Made by a program: the position numbers and the translations under genes
Assembly (NCBI RefSeq): GCF_003865345.1
Contig: NZ_RMVE01000006.1
Coordinates: 1 to 64,000, forward strand
Reading direction: 5' to 3'
From: Nonlabens xiamenensis
GTDB lineage: Bacteria > Bacteroidota > Bacteroidia > Flavobacteriales > Flavobacteriaceae
DNA length: 64,000 nt
Shown here: positions 43,734 through 51,895 of the stretch, piece after piece
Position numbering within the stretch: the first letter of the stretch is position 1
Layout of the letters: every line of letters begins with the position of its first letter
The notes under the pieces: model-generated
What the model saw: the letters and a program-made list of their open reading frames with translations, nothing else
Databases searched by the model: none
What the model was told of the DNA's origin: nothing

Positions 43734-44478
43734 TGAGGATAACAAACCCATCAAGATTAATGCTGGCTTTCAATATGAATTGGATCTCATCAAGAAATTG
43801 AGAGGCAAAGGGTTTAATGTATCTGATCCTGCGGGAGCAGACAGTGCCAAGGCAGACTTGGAATTGACACCCACATATAAGTCACAGGTAATTAAGTTTG
43901 AGTTAAAGGAGAAGTTGTCTGCCGACTTCGCTCAAATGAATTTTGATTTTGATACTGGGTCAATGCAGTTTACCATTGACAAGAATAAAGCATCTGCTCA
44001 GAAAGAAGCAGCAAGGACAATGATTGGTATTGCTGAGTCCTATAATATTATTAAGGAAGCAAACTCTCATTGGAAACCTAAAAGAAATATACCTGCTAAG
44101 TTTACGTTAGGAGATAGTGCAACACTCGCACAACGTAAGTCAGCACACTCACTAGATCTTAAGAGATTCCCAGATAAGTTTCTAGCAGAGGGTCAGTCAG
44201 CAGCAAGAGAGGTAGAGAAATATTACAACTCAAAGAATACTTATTATATACAGGTCAAAGGAAAGGGACTATATTATATGGGGAGAGACGTTGAGGGATA
44301 TGGATGCCCACAATTCTCTACCTCTGTAGGAAAAAGCAGTATCAGAATTCGTATCAAGACTAACTCTAAGTCGAATGCGAGGTGGTCGTTTCTGATGGCA
44401 CTCAAGATTTCTGGACTAAGAAAGAGCAGCATGGATCTAGATGGCGACACGGATTTCCTGCTCAGGCCAGGTTTATAA
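43699..44478 (+). CDS. possible PD-(D/E)XK nuclease-fold protein
   Basis: 259 aa. E27 in a helix, D53 in KADLEL and E68-x-K70 in KFELKEK give the spacing of a PD-(D/E)XK active site. The C-terminal half is basic and may bind DNA. The fold is inferred from motif spacing only; otherwise it is a cyanophage hypothetical protein. Overlaps the previous gene by 35 bases. Confidence 0.55.
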   Translation: MAQKKDNEPLLDEDNKPIKINAGFQYELDLIKKLRGKGFNVSDPAGADSAKADLELTPTYKSQVIKFELKEKLSADFAQMNFDFDTGSMQFTIDKNKASAQKEAARTMIGIAESYNIIKEANSHWKPKRNIPAKFTLGDSATLAQRKSAHSLDLKRFPDKFLAEGQSAAREVEKYYNSKNTYYIQVKGKGLYYMGRDVEGYGCPQFSTSVGKSSIRIRIKTNSKSNARWSFLMALKISGLRKSSMDLDGDTDFLLRPGL

Positions 44479-44527
44479 GTGGCACACTACATCCCCACAC
44501 CACATCGTAACCTAGTATAATAAAGAC

Positions 44528-45718
44528 ATGGCAAAAAACACCCACCTAGAGCACCTTGAAGATGATATCTTTAATCAAGGATCAGTAGGTGCTAAGAATG
44601 CGGTCAACTTTCTAGAGTCTCTTCGTGACATGCTTACAGCAGGGTCAGGTGGTGGCAATACAAAGGTGACTGTTAAATGGGATGGTGCACCTGCTGTGAT
44701 CTGCGGTAAAGACCCACAGACAGGTCAGTTTTTTGTTGGCACAAAGTCAGTCTTTAATAAGACGACACCAAAAATAGGTTACAATGAAGAATTCATCGAC
44801 TTCCACTACGAAGGTGCTATCAATGGCATCCTCAAACAATGCTACAGGGAGTTATCAAAACTTCCCATCGAGGGTATCCTCCAAGGTGATCTCCTCTATA
44901 CTTCTACCCCTCCTCTTGTTACCATTAGTGGCAAGCGAGGTTATAGATTTAAACCAAATACAATCACTTACCTTGTAGATCAGAAGAGTGAGATGGGTGC
45001 CAAGGTTTCAAAGTCTAAACTTGGTATCGTATTTCACACACGCTACACTGGTGGTGATATAAGTAGTTTGTCTGCATCATTTGGTGCAGATGTATCAAAG
45101 TTGCAAGGTGTTAAAGACATCGCTGTATTCTCCTCTACCTTCCAAAACGTGAATGGTATTGCTAATCTGTCAATTAGTGAGAAGAATCAGATCAACAATA
45201 CTATTAGACAAGCAAAGAGCAACCTAAGGTCTGGTGCTAAGTTTCTAGACCTAATTGTGCAGGACAAAGGTAGCATGTCTCCTGCTTCTCTGTTTAAGAT
45301 CTACTTTAACCAAGTCATTCGTGCAGGAAAGATTCCTCCTACTGCTCAAGGTATGGCAAAAGGGTTTGAAACCTTCCTAAATGACAGGTATAAGAAGGAA
45401 ATTATCAAGAAGAAGACTGAGAAAACACAGCAGGCATGGGAGAAACGTCGTGCAGACTCTGTTGCATTCCTAAATAGTAACAAGACATCATTATTTGCTG
45501 CTCTATCTGGTTTCCGTAACCTTATGGATGCAAAGAATATGATTATAAATAAACTCAAAAAGATTGAAGGTGTTGGCACCTTCCTCGAAGACGAGTCGGG
45601 TTATCGTGTAACAAGTCCAGAAGGATTCGTTGCTATCAAAGATGGCACCGCTCTTAAACTCGTTGATAGACTGGAATTCAGTCGTGCTAACTTCACTGTT
45701 GCTAAAGATTGGGGCTAA
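44528..45718 (+). CDS. possible ligase-type nucleotidyltransferase (DUF6267-like)
   Basis: 396 aa. TVKWDGAPAV (K50-x-D-G) resembles motif I of ATP-dependent ligases, with FVGTKS nearby, then QGDLLY (119-124) and LGIVFHTRY (165-173) at places expected for motifs III and IV. The C-terminal half is helical and basic. I recall the family as a cyanophage DUF; ligase-like activity is inference. Next gene starts at the following base. Confidence 0.6.
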   Translation: MAKNTHLEHLEDDIFNQGSVGAKNAVNFLESLRDMLTAGSGGGNTKVTVKWDGAPAVICGKDPQTGQFFVGTKSVFNKTTPKIGYNEEFIDFHYEGAINGILKQCYRELSKLPIEGILQGDLLYTSTPPLVTISGKRGYRFKPNTITYLVDQKSEMGAKVSKSKLGIVFHTRYTGGDISSLSASFGADVSKLQGVKDIAVFSSTFQNVNGIANLSISEKNQINNTIRQAKSNLRSGAKFLDLIVQDKGSMSPASLFKIYFNQVIRAGKIPPTAQGMAKGFETFLNDRYKKEIIKKKTEKTQQAWEKRRADSVAFLNSNKTSLFAALSGFRNLMDAKNMIINKLKKIEGVGTFLEDESGYRVTSPEGFVAIKDGTALKLVDRLEFSRANFTVAKDWG

Positions 45719-46792
45719 ATGCGTTTTCTAGATTTCATAAAAGAAGCAAAAGAAACTAAGACAAAGAAACCCTCGCCATCTGCTAAGGGTCAATCTTCTA
45801 GTGCAAAGAAACAACAACCAGATGACCCCCACGTTGCAATTACTTTTGGCAGGTTTAACCCTCCTCATGCTGGCCATGGTAAGTTACTCGATGCTGTTAG
45901 ATCTTACGGAGGAGACTCTGGAAACTATAGAATCTACCCATCAAGATCCCAAGACCACAAGAAAAACCCCCTCTCAGCAGACCAAAAAGTAGGTCACATG
46001 AGAAAGATGTTTCCACATCACAAAGACAAGATCCAAAATAACGAGGCACACCGTAATATTTTTGACATCCTTAGAGATTTGAATGATGAAGGTCATTCTC
46101 ATGTCACTATGGTTGTCGGTGATGACCGAGTAAAAGAATTTGAAAATCTAGCAAACAAATACAACGGAGTCCATTACGACTTCAAATCTATCAATATTAA
46201 ATCAGCAGGTGCTAGGGACGACAAGTCCGACGATCCTATCGAAACCATGTCAGCATCTAAGATGCGTGCACATGCACAAGGTAATGATCATGATTCATTC
46301 CATGGTGGAATGCCAAAGGGTATCAGCAAGAAACACAGTGCACAACTGATGGCAGATGTCCTCAAGGGTATGACCCCACCACCTAAGGGTAAGAAACCTA
46401 AGAAGGGTGAAGGACTACATGAGTGGTTGAATGAATCCGTATGGGAATATGCACCTAAACTAGACTTTGAAAACTTCCGTGACTACTATATGCTTAACCA
46501 CATCTTCAAGGTGGGTGCACTAGTAGAGCATGATGACACAGGTCTTACAGGACATGTCGTGCATCGTGGCACAAACTATGTAATATTTAAAATGCCTGAT
46601 GGCAATGAGCATCGTGCTTGGTTACAACACATCACTGAAAGAGAAGATCAATCTAATTACTCTGCTGATGATGGTAGTGGTAACACATGGAAAGTAGGCA
46701 CTGATGAATATAGAAAAGCAGTCCAAGACATGACACCTGGACAGGCAACTATCAAATTTAGTGACTTTAGAAAGAAGTCGAAGACTAAATAA
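45719..46792 (+). CDS. HxGH nucleotidyltransferase with KOW-like C-terminal domain
   Basis: 357 aa. FGRFNPPHAGH (HAGH at 50-53) and SASKMR (178-183) are the two signatures of the cytidylyltransferase/NMNAT superfamily. Residues about 264-302 (VGALVEHDDTG, VVHRGTNYVIF) form a small KOW-like domain. The N-terminus MRFLDFIKEAKE and WLNES (237-240) look like gp21-type sites. NMN or another nucleotide is the likely substrate; not resolved. Confidence 0.8.
   Translation: MRFLDFIKEAKETKTKKPSPSAKGQSSSAKKQQPDDPHVAITFGRFNPPHAGHGKLLDAVRSYGGDSGNYRIYPSRSQDHKKNPLSADQKVGHMRKMFPHHKDKIQNNEAHRNIFDILRDLNDEGHSHVTMVVGDDRVKEFENLANKYNGVHYDFKSINIKSAGARDDKSDDPIETMSASKMRAHAQGNDHDSFHGGMPKGISKKHSAQLMADVLKGMTPPPKGKKPKKGEGLHEWLNESVWEYAPKLDFENFRDYYMLNHIFKVGALVEHDDTGLTGHVVHRGTNYVIFKMPDGNEHRAWLQHITEREDQSNYSADDGSGNTWKVGTDEYRKAVQDMTPGQATIKFSDFRKKSKTK
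46785..46791 (+). promoter_or_regulatory. CTAAATA late-type promoter
   Basis: CTAAATA at the end of the preceding gene, 35 bases before the next ATG. The TAA stop overlaps it. Confidence 0.45.
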
Positions 46793-46826
46793 TAATACAT
46801 TCTTGACCGCGTAACCTCGTAAAGCA

Positions 46827-48191
46827 ATGACTTTAGATATCAAAGTGTCTGCTGCACTCATGAAGTATAACTTCTATGAGCAGAGAAAAATTCTCAATGC
46901 ACTAGAGACTGGCACTGTAGACAAATTGACTAAGCATCTACAAGAAGGTGCTGAGAAAGCAATCGATGTGATGGACTCATGGGAGCCTATCGTTGAAGGT
47001 TATGGCGGGTTTCCTATTGAAAAGGAAGCAGTTGCTAAAAAGAAGATGGAGTTTAAACGTGACAAGAATGTAGGTAGAGTCGTCACCTCTGGTGGAGATC
47101 AGATGCTAGTCACTGGTCGTAAGGCAGACGGACGCTATGTTGTTATGGGTAAGGACGGTCGTAAGACTGCAAAGGATGCAGTTGATATCGGTGTCGTTGC
47201 TAAAGAGCAGGTAGTGGGTGTTGATCTCGATGACCTGCATGAGTCAATGAAACAGGCTCGTAAGAATGTTGGTGCGTCTACTTGTTGGGATGGATACAAG
47301 GCTAAAGGCACCAAGAAAAAGGGAGGAAAGGTAGTCCCTAACTGCGTTAAAGAAGATGAGGTCGCTGAGGGTAAGAAAGGATTGTGGGATAACATTCACG
47401 CCAAGAGAAAGAGAGGCGAGAAACCTGCAAAACCTGGTGATAAAGATTACCCCAAGACACTTAACGTAGAAAGTAACCAAAGTTTTGATGCAATGATAGA
47501 AGCATTGTGTCTACCAGAGTATGAGGATCTAACGTTTGATGAGATCCATGACATCTGTGTAGAGACTCTTCTTGAGTTGGATCAACCATTGCTCAATGAG
47601 GCACTTGATCTTATTGATTCAATGGAGCTTCTTACTGAGGCACCAAGTCAGCACTCTGCAAATCCTAATATTGCAGTGCAGGCACCTCAGAAAAAGAAGG
47701 AAGCAGCACCTGCTAAACCATCCATGAAGGATCGTATTAAAGCAGGACTCAAAACTGCTGCTAAAGTAGTTGCTAAAGGTGCCGTCAAGGGTGCTAAGTA
47801 TGCAGGTAAAGCTGCAGGCATGGCAAAGAATACAGCAAAAGACATGGCGTCTTCTGCTAAAGACGGTTACAAATCGACCCAGAAAGGACAGTCCTCTTCT
47901 GGATCTAGCAAATCTACCTCTTCTACAATGAGTGACACACCACCTAAAGATGCAGGATCATCTTCTACATCAGGTGGATCATCAGCTTCTGGCGGTCCTT
48001 CTGGACAAGAGCGTAGTGGTCAAAAGACCAAAGAAAATCTGAAGAAATTCGGATCAGCTCTTAAGAAAGGATTGAAGAAAGTTGTTGGTAAAGGATCTCG
48101 TTTAGTCTCCAAGGGAGCTGGCAAACTCGCAAAACGTTTGGGAGAGCAGTCCAGATACGATTGGAGAAGTAACATTAAAGGAGACATGTAA
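46827..48191 (+). CDS. Lys-rich virion-type protein
   Basis: 454 aa. Ordered N-terminus; VGASTCWDGYKAKGTKKKGGKVVPNC (split by two Cys) is a motif I recall from cyanophage structural proteins. A helical middle with LLNEA and LLTEA (possible gp21 sites) follows, then a Lys/Ala/Ser/Gly-rich C-terminal third. Similar in character to the truncated gene at the window start. Late promoter upstream. Confidence 0.65.
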   Translation: MTLDIKVSAALMKYNFYEQRKILNALETGTVDKLTKHLQEGAEKAIDVMDSWEPIVEGYGGFPIEKEAVAKKKMEFKRDKNVGRVVTSGGDQMLVTGRKADGRYVVMGKDGRKTAKDAVDIGVVAKEQVVGVDLDDLHESMKQARKNVGASTCWDGYKAKGTKKKGGKVVPNCVKEDEVAEGKKGLWDNIHAKRKRGEKPAKPGDKDYPKTLNVESNQSFDAMIEALCLPEYEDLTFDEIHDICVETLLELDQPLLNEALDLIDSMELLTEAPSQHSANPNIAVQAPQKKKEAAPAKPSMKDRIKAGLKTAAKVVAKGAVKGAKYAGKAAGMAKNTAKDMASSAKDGYKSTQKGQSSSGSSKSTSSTMSDTPPKDAGSSSTSGGSSASGGPSGQERSGQKTKENLKKFGSALKKGLKKVVGKGSRLVSKGAGKLAKRLGEQSRYDWRSNIKGDM

Positions 48192-48613
48192 TGCAACCTA
48201 CTAGTAAAACACCAGATAGGAAGTCATCTCTAAAGACTGTTACTAAGAAAGGTATTACAGTTAATCCAAAAAAGGAAGACCTTATGAAAGAAACTTTTAA
48301 ACGTAGCATACAGACATCTCTTGATAGTCTTAAGGAAGCTGCGAAGAAAAATGCCAAAGCAAAGAAAGGCAAAGTAAAAAGATGGTGGGATGACGATGGA
48401 GATGGCATCGGATACGAACCACATGAAGTGAAAAAAACTAATGAGCATCACGAGACTGACGCTGAGGGTAATGTTATTCCTCACGATGATGAGAAGGATG
48501 CTGAAGTGAAGAGTGTAATTAAAGAGAGAATGAGACAAAGAATGATCTCTTTGACACAAGCACATGATGCACAGCAAGCAGGACTAGAGCCAACTGAATA
48601 TAAAAAGCTATAA
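48191..48613 (+). CDS. charged protein with Ca-loop-like motif
   Basis: 140 aa, Lys/Asp/Glu-rich. KRWWDDDGDGIGYEPHEV contains a DxDxDG-type loop as in calcium-binding or dockerin-like sites. Its TAA lies in TATAAATA. Starts at the last base of the preceding gene (TAATG). Confidence 0.6.
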   Translation: MQPTSKTPDRKSSLKTVTKKGITVNPKKEDLMKETFKRSIQTSLDSLKEAAKKNAKAKKGKVKRWWDDDGDGIGYEPHEVKKTNEHHETDAEGNVIPHDDEKDAEVKSVIKERMRQRMISLTQAHDAQQAGLEPTEYKKL

Positions 48614-48616
48614 ATA
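48609..48616 (+). promoter_or_regulatory. T4-type late promoter
   Basis: Exact TATAAATA containing the stop of the upstream gene, 22 bases before the ATG at 48639. Confidence 0.65.
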
Positions 48617-48638
48617 AGGTACCCTTGTTTATAAAATC

Positions 48639-48836
48639 ATGTTGAGCTTTTTAATGCCCCTTGCTTATAAGGTAATTGATTCTGCTGTTGCAAAAATTCC
48701 TGACGACGCAGAGTTAGGCGATAAACTAATCGATATCTGTCTTCTTATCATCGGAAAGGCAGTAAAACTTACAAAGACTACTGCTGACGACGCACTTTTT
48801 GAGAAAGTCAAAGAGGCACTCGCAGCCAGAGACTAA
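48639..48836 (+). CDS. small helical protein
   Basis: 65 aa, amphipathic and hydrophobic helices (LGDKLIDICLLIIGKAVKL), Lys/Asp ends. Late expressed; possibly virion or membrane-associated. Unknown. Confidence 0.6.
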   Translation: MLSFLMPLAYKVIDSAVAKIPDDAELGDKLIDICLLIIGKAVKLTKTTADDALFEKVKEALAARD

Positions 48837-48840
48837 TTTG

Positions 48841-48848
48841 TATAAATA
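48841..48848 (+). promoter_or_regulatory. T4-type late promoter
   Basis: Exact TATAAATA five bases after the previous stop and 35 bases before the next ATG. Confidence 0.7.
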
Positions 48849-48883
48849 AAATATAGATGATACCACCCCGCTACTAGAGAAAA

Positions 48884-49729
48884 ATGGCTGTATTTGGACT
48901 ACTCGATGCGAAAGCAATGGGCACAAACATTGGTGTAACCAATGGTGATGCCACCGTAACAACTTCTGGAGACTTCACGGACGCTTCTGACAACCTTGTC
49001 AAAGTAGGTGACGTGTTGGAGATCTCTGGTGTCGCTTACATTGTAAAACAAGTAACGTCAGCAACTGCTCTAGAGCTTCATAAGGTGTATGCAGGATCTA
49101 CTGCAACAATCACCGCAGCAAATGCCGTTAGAAGGACACCTCCTAAGGCAGTAGCAGAGTACGTTATCAAGGGTGGGGATAGCATCTCTGACTATCAGCT
49201 CGTATTTGTTGACGAGACTGAGAGGACAAAAGCAGCAAACGAATCTAGAGGTATCTCTGGTCCTGGTTGGTGGTTGTATCGCACATACACTACACACAAT
49301 GGTGACACACGTCATAAGGCAGAGTGTTTAGCATTTACTCACGCCACCGCAGCCGCGGCTGGTGATGATGCAGACGATACAGTGGTAGCAGACGTCCAAG
49401 AAACAATTACTATTGGCACACAACCTGCAAACTCTACTTCATCTAGTGGAGCAGGGACATTCGCAGTTGCTGCTACAGTTGATCAGTCTGGCACAATCAC
49501 TTACAAGTGGCAAAGACAAACTGCAAGTGCTACTGTTAGATGGGTTGATGTCGCTGCAGACACAGACACAGGAATTACATACGCAAACTTCACCACTGCA
49601 ACTCTTGCATATAGTGGACTAGCAAGTGATGCGTTGGATGGATACAAATATAGATGCGTTGTAAATACATCTAAAGGTGCAGCTGAAGTGATCACTAACG
49701 GATCCGCAACCCTTACCTTTGGAAGCTGA
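48884..49729 (+). CDS. virion protein with Ig-like C-terminal domain
   Basis: 281 aa. N-terminal beta-rich domain, then about residues 185-281 with TITYKWQRQ, WVDV and DGYKYRCVVNTSKG, resembling an Ig-like fold with the Trp and Cys core. Such domains decorate phage capsids and tails. Late promoters flank it on both sides. Confidence 0.75.
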   Translation: MAVFGLLDAKAMGTNIGVTNGDATVTTSGDFTDASDNLVKVGDVLEISGVAYIVKQVTSATALELHKVYAGSTATITAANAVRRTPPKAVAEYVIKGGDSISDYQLVFVDETERTKAANESRGISGPGWWLYRTYTTHNGDTRHKAECLAFTHATAAAAGDDADDTVVADVQETITIGTQPANSTSSSGAGTFAVAATVDQSGTITYKWQRQTASATVRWVDVAADTDTGITYANFTTATLAYSGLASDALDGYKYRCVVNTSKGAAEVITNGSATLTFGS

Positions 49730-49735
49730 TAAATA
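49728..49735 (+). promoter_or_regulatory. late-type promoter next to hairpin
   Basis: GATAAATA overlapping the previous stop (TGATAA). A perfect inverted repeat AATCAGGA-AAA-TCCTGATT follows at 49737-49755, before the ATG at 49760; it lacks a T-run, so it is more likely a leader hairpin than a terminator. Confidence 0.5.
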
Positions 49736-49759
49736 AAATCAGGAAAATCCTGATTCGTA

Positions 49760-50134
49760 ATGCGTTTTGAAAGTCTGACCGATAAGAATCACTTACTGTT
49801 TGCTATCAAACACTATAGTAATCCTCAATCGGTTACCGTTGATGACTTCATGGAAGACATGAAGAAATTCAAATACCTTAAGCGACTGCTTAAAAGGTAT
49901 CTAAAGACTGGGACATTGCGTACAAATTTAATCATTAACCATTTGGTTATACTATTCAATGTGTTTGGTGAAGCAACCATACCGTTGCTAATGTATAAAC
50001 TAGAGCGAGAATATTGGTCTATACTCAAGACCTTTCTTATATTCTTAGATAGATATCCAGAGTTTAATCCTGGCTCATTCAATGAGGTAGACTTAGACAT
50101 GGACGTTTACGATACACTGACATCTATAAACTGA
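49760..50134 (+). CDS. conserved cyanophage hypothetical protein
   Basis: 124 aa, helical (KYLKRLLKRYLKTGTLRTNLIINHLVILFNVFG). I recall near-identical patterns in cyanophage genomes as a conserved unknown. Ends in an acidic tail (EVDLDMDVYD). Late promoter upstream. Confidence 0.65.
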   Translation: MRFESLTDKNHLLFAIKHYSNPQSVTVDDFMEDMKKFKYLKRLLKRYLKTGTLRTNLIINHLVILFNVFGEATIPLLMYKLEREYWSILKTFLIFLDRYPEFNPGSFNEVDLDMDVYDTLTSIN

Positions 50135-50136
50135 CA

Positions 50137-50535
50137 ATGATCAACGAAGATGCCCCAACAATGAGTGCAGGTAACGGCGGTTTCTCTGGTAGTGCTGCTG
50201 CTACAGGACCTGTTGCAGGGTTTGATCCTATGTTAGGTGGTAAGAAAGTTAAGAAGAGAAAGTATAAACCCAAAGGACACGTTGTAACCAACGTAGGAAT
50301 AGGAGAGGAAGCAAGTCACTATCAAAAAGATAGTAGCATCATCCCTTATCTAATTCATTTTGATGGTATTGATTCATATGTTTTGTACGGTAAGTCACCG
50401 TCGGAAATAAAAATACAACTCAGAAAGATCTATCGACCTGAGGTGCATAATAAGATTAAAATCACACGTTTGTATCCTAATCAAGTAATTAAATTCTACT
50501 GGGACAAGAGACAAACAGCACTTGGTGTATCATGA
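50137..50535 (+). CDS. protein sharing the gp23 N-terminal processing motif
   Basis: 132 aa. Begins MINEDAPTMSAGNGGFSGSAA, then ATGPVAGFDPML: near-identical to gp23 residues 50-81, including a hydrophobic-x-E site (INE against LTE). The rest is a basic stretch and a small mixed domain. Capsid incorporation is inferred from the shared motif. Confidence 0.65.
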   Translation: MINEDAPTMSAGNGGFSGSAAATGPVAGFDPMLGGKKVKKRKYKPKGHVVTNVGIGEEASHYQKDSSIIPYLIHFDGIDSYVLYGKSPSEIKIQLRKIYRPEVHNKIKITRLYPNQVIKFYWDKRQTALGVS

Positions 50536-50921
50536 GTGACATCAACTCAGCAATTTTAGAAAGATTAGAAAAAGTAGTTGACTCTCTACAGGAAAACTCT
50601 GTAAAGATGGGTCAACTTCTTGCTGTACACAATGAAAAACTGGACAAGCAAGACAAGATTGACCAAGTTTTGTTTGAAAAGGTTGACAGAATCCACGCAG
50701 ATATTCAAAGAGAGACAGCAGCAATCAAACAAGGATGTGAGAGAGACATTCGTTTGGTAGATGATAGACTCCGCATGATGGAGAAGAAGATGTGGACTAT
50801 TGCAGGTGCTCTCACAGTAATTTCATTTATGGTCAGTGTGCCAGGTCAAGCACTGATTAGGAACTTGACACCCAACCAACAATCCAGTATGATAGTCGGA
50901 GAGATGCACCGCACTGGATGA
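50532..50921 (+). CDS. coiled-coil membrane-anchored protein
   Basis: 129 aa. A long coiled coil (about residues 5-85) followed by a transmembrane helix (IAGALTVISFMVSVPGQAL). Overlaps gp61 by ATGA. Topology recalls spanin- or tape-like assembly helpers, without proof. Confidence 0.55.
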   Translation: MSDINSAILERLEKVVDSLQENSVKMGQLLAVHNEKLDKQDKIDQVLFEKVDRIHADIQRETAAIKQGCERDIRLVDDRLRMMEKKMWTIAGALTVISFMVSVPGQALIRNLTPNQQSSMIVGEMHRTG

Positions 50922-51895
50922 GTTTCATCGATAGCCAATACATTGACCGTGTTGGTGTCCGATTAGAAAAATTTAAAAACCAAGGACGCACCTACAATTT
51001 TAGGTGTCCCTATTGTGGTGACTCCCAACGCTATAAGAGTAAAGCGAGGGGGTATTTTTTTATGCGTAATAATGATTACGTTTATAAATGTCACAACTGT
51101 GGTATCTCTAAGTCCTTATCCACATTCTTAAAGGATCATGCGACTGATTTATACTCAGAATATCTCTTAGAAAAGTATAAGAAACCTAAGAAGAAAGAAG
51201 TCCTACCTGACCTGTCAGCGAAACCATATTTTGCTGCTAGACCTACAGGTTTGGAATCTATTGCAAGTCTAAATAATGGGCATCCCGCAAGAGAGTATCT
51301 AGAGAAGAGGCAACTACCTACTGAGGCATTTGATACTCTTTATTATACGGATAAATTCAAGCGATGGGTTAACTCCCAGAGTCCAAACTACTTTGAGAGT
51401 CTAAAGAATGATCAACCCAGAATCATCATCCCTTTGATTGATGAGGATGGTAAGTGGTTTGGTATTCAAGGACGCTCACTAGCACCTAAAAGTGTGCTAA
51501 GATATATCACATGTATCTTTGACAAAGAGAAAACTAAACTCTTTGGTATGGATCGTATTAAGAAAGATGAGGTAGTCTATGTCACGGAAGGACCATTCGA
51601 CAGTTATTTCCTTAGAAATGCTATTGCTATGTGTGGTAGCGATGTTGACTACAGCACTATGGATTATCGATTCACATTCGTCTTCGACAACGAACCACGA
51701 AATAGAGAGATTGTCGATAGAATTGCAAAGACAATTAACAACGGACACTCCGTAGTAATATTCCCTAAATCAATCAAAGAAAAAGATCTTAATGACATGC
51801 ACTTAGCAGGGCATGATGTAAAAGAGATCGTAAAAAGCAACACCTTTAAAGGTGCCGAGGCAAAAGTAAAACTAACATTCTGGAAAAAGGTATGA
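50918..51895 (+). CDS. 61: DNA primase gp61
   Basis: 325 aa (T4: 342). Zinc site CPYCGDSQRYKSK with KCHNCG; TOPRIM acidic residues in VTEGPFDSYF and FVFDNEPRN. Forms the primosome with gp41. First gene of a gp61-nrdA-nrdB chain. Confidence 0.94.
   Translation: MSFIDSQYIDRVGVRLEKFKNQGRTYNFRCPYCGDSQRYKSKARGYFFMRNNDYVYKCHNCGISKSLSTFLKDHATDLYSEYLLEKYKKPKKKEVLPDLSAKPYFAARPTGLESIASLNNGHPAREYLEKRQLPTEAFDTLYYTDKFKRWVNSQSPNYFESLKNDQPRIIIPLIDEDGKWFGIQGRSLAPKSVLRYITCIFDKEKTKLFGMDRIKKDEVVYVTEGPFDSYFLRNAIAMCGSDVDYSTMDYRFTFVFDNEPRNREIVDRIAKTINNGHSVVIFPKSIKEKDLNDMHLAGHDVKEIVKSNTFKGAEAKVKLTFWKKV

Noticed and set aside
44515-44527. TATAAT just before the gene at 44528
   Set aside because: Only seven bases separate it from the ATG, and no -35 is seen; likely chance in AT-rich DNA.
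45544-45551. Exact TATAAATA inside a gene
   Set aside because: No start codon of another gene within 165 bases; shows that single matches inside genes can be chance.
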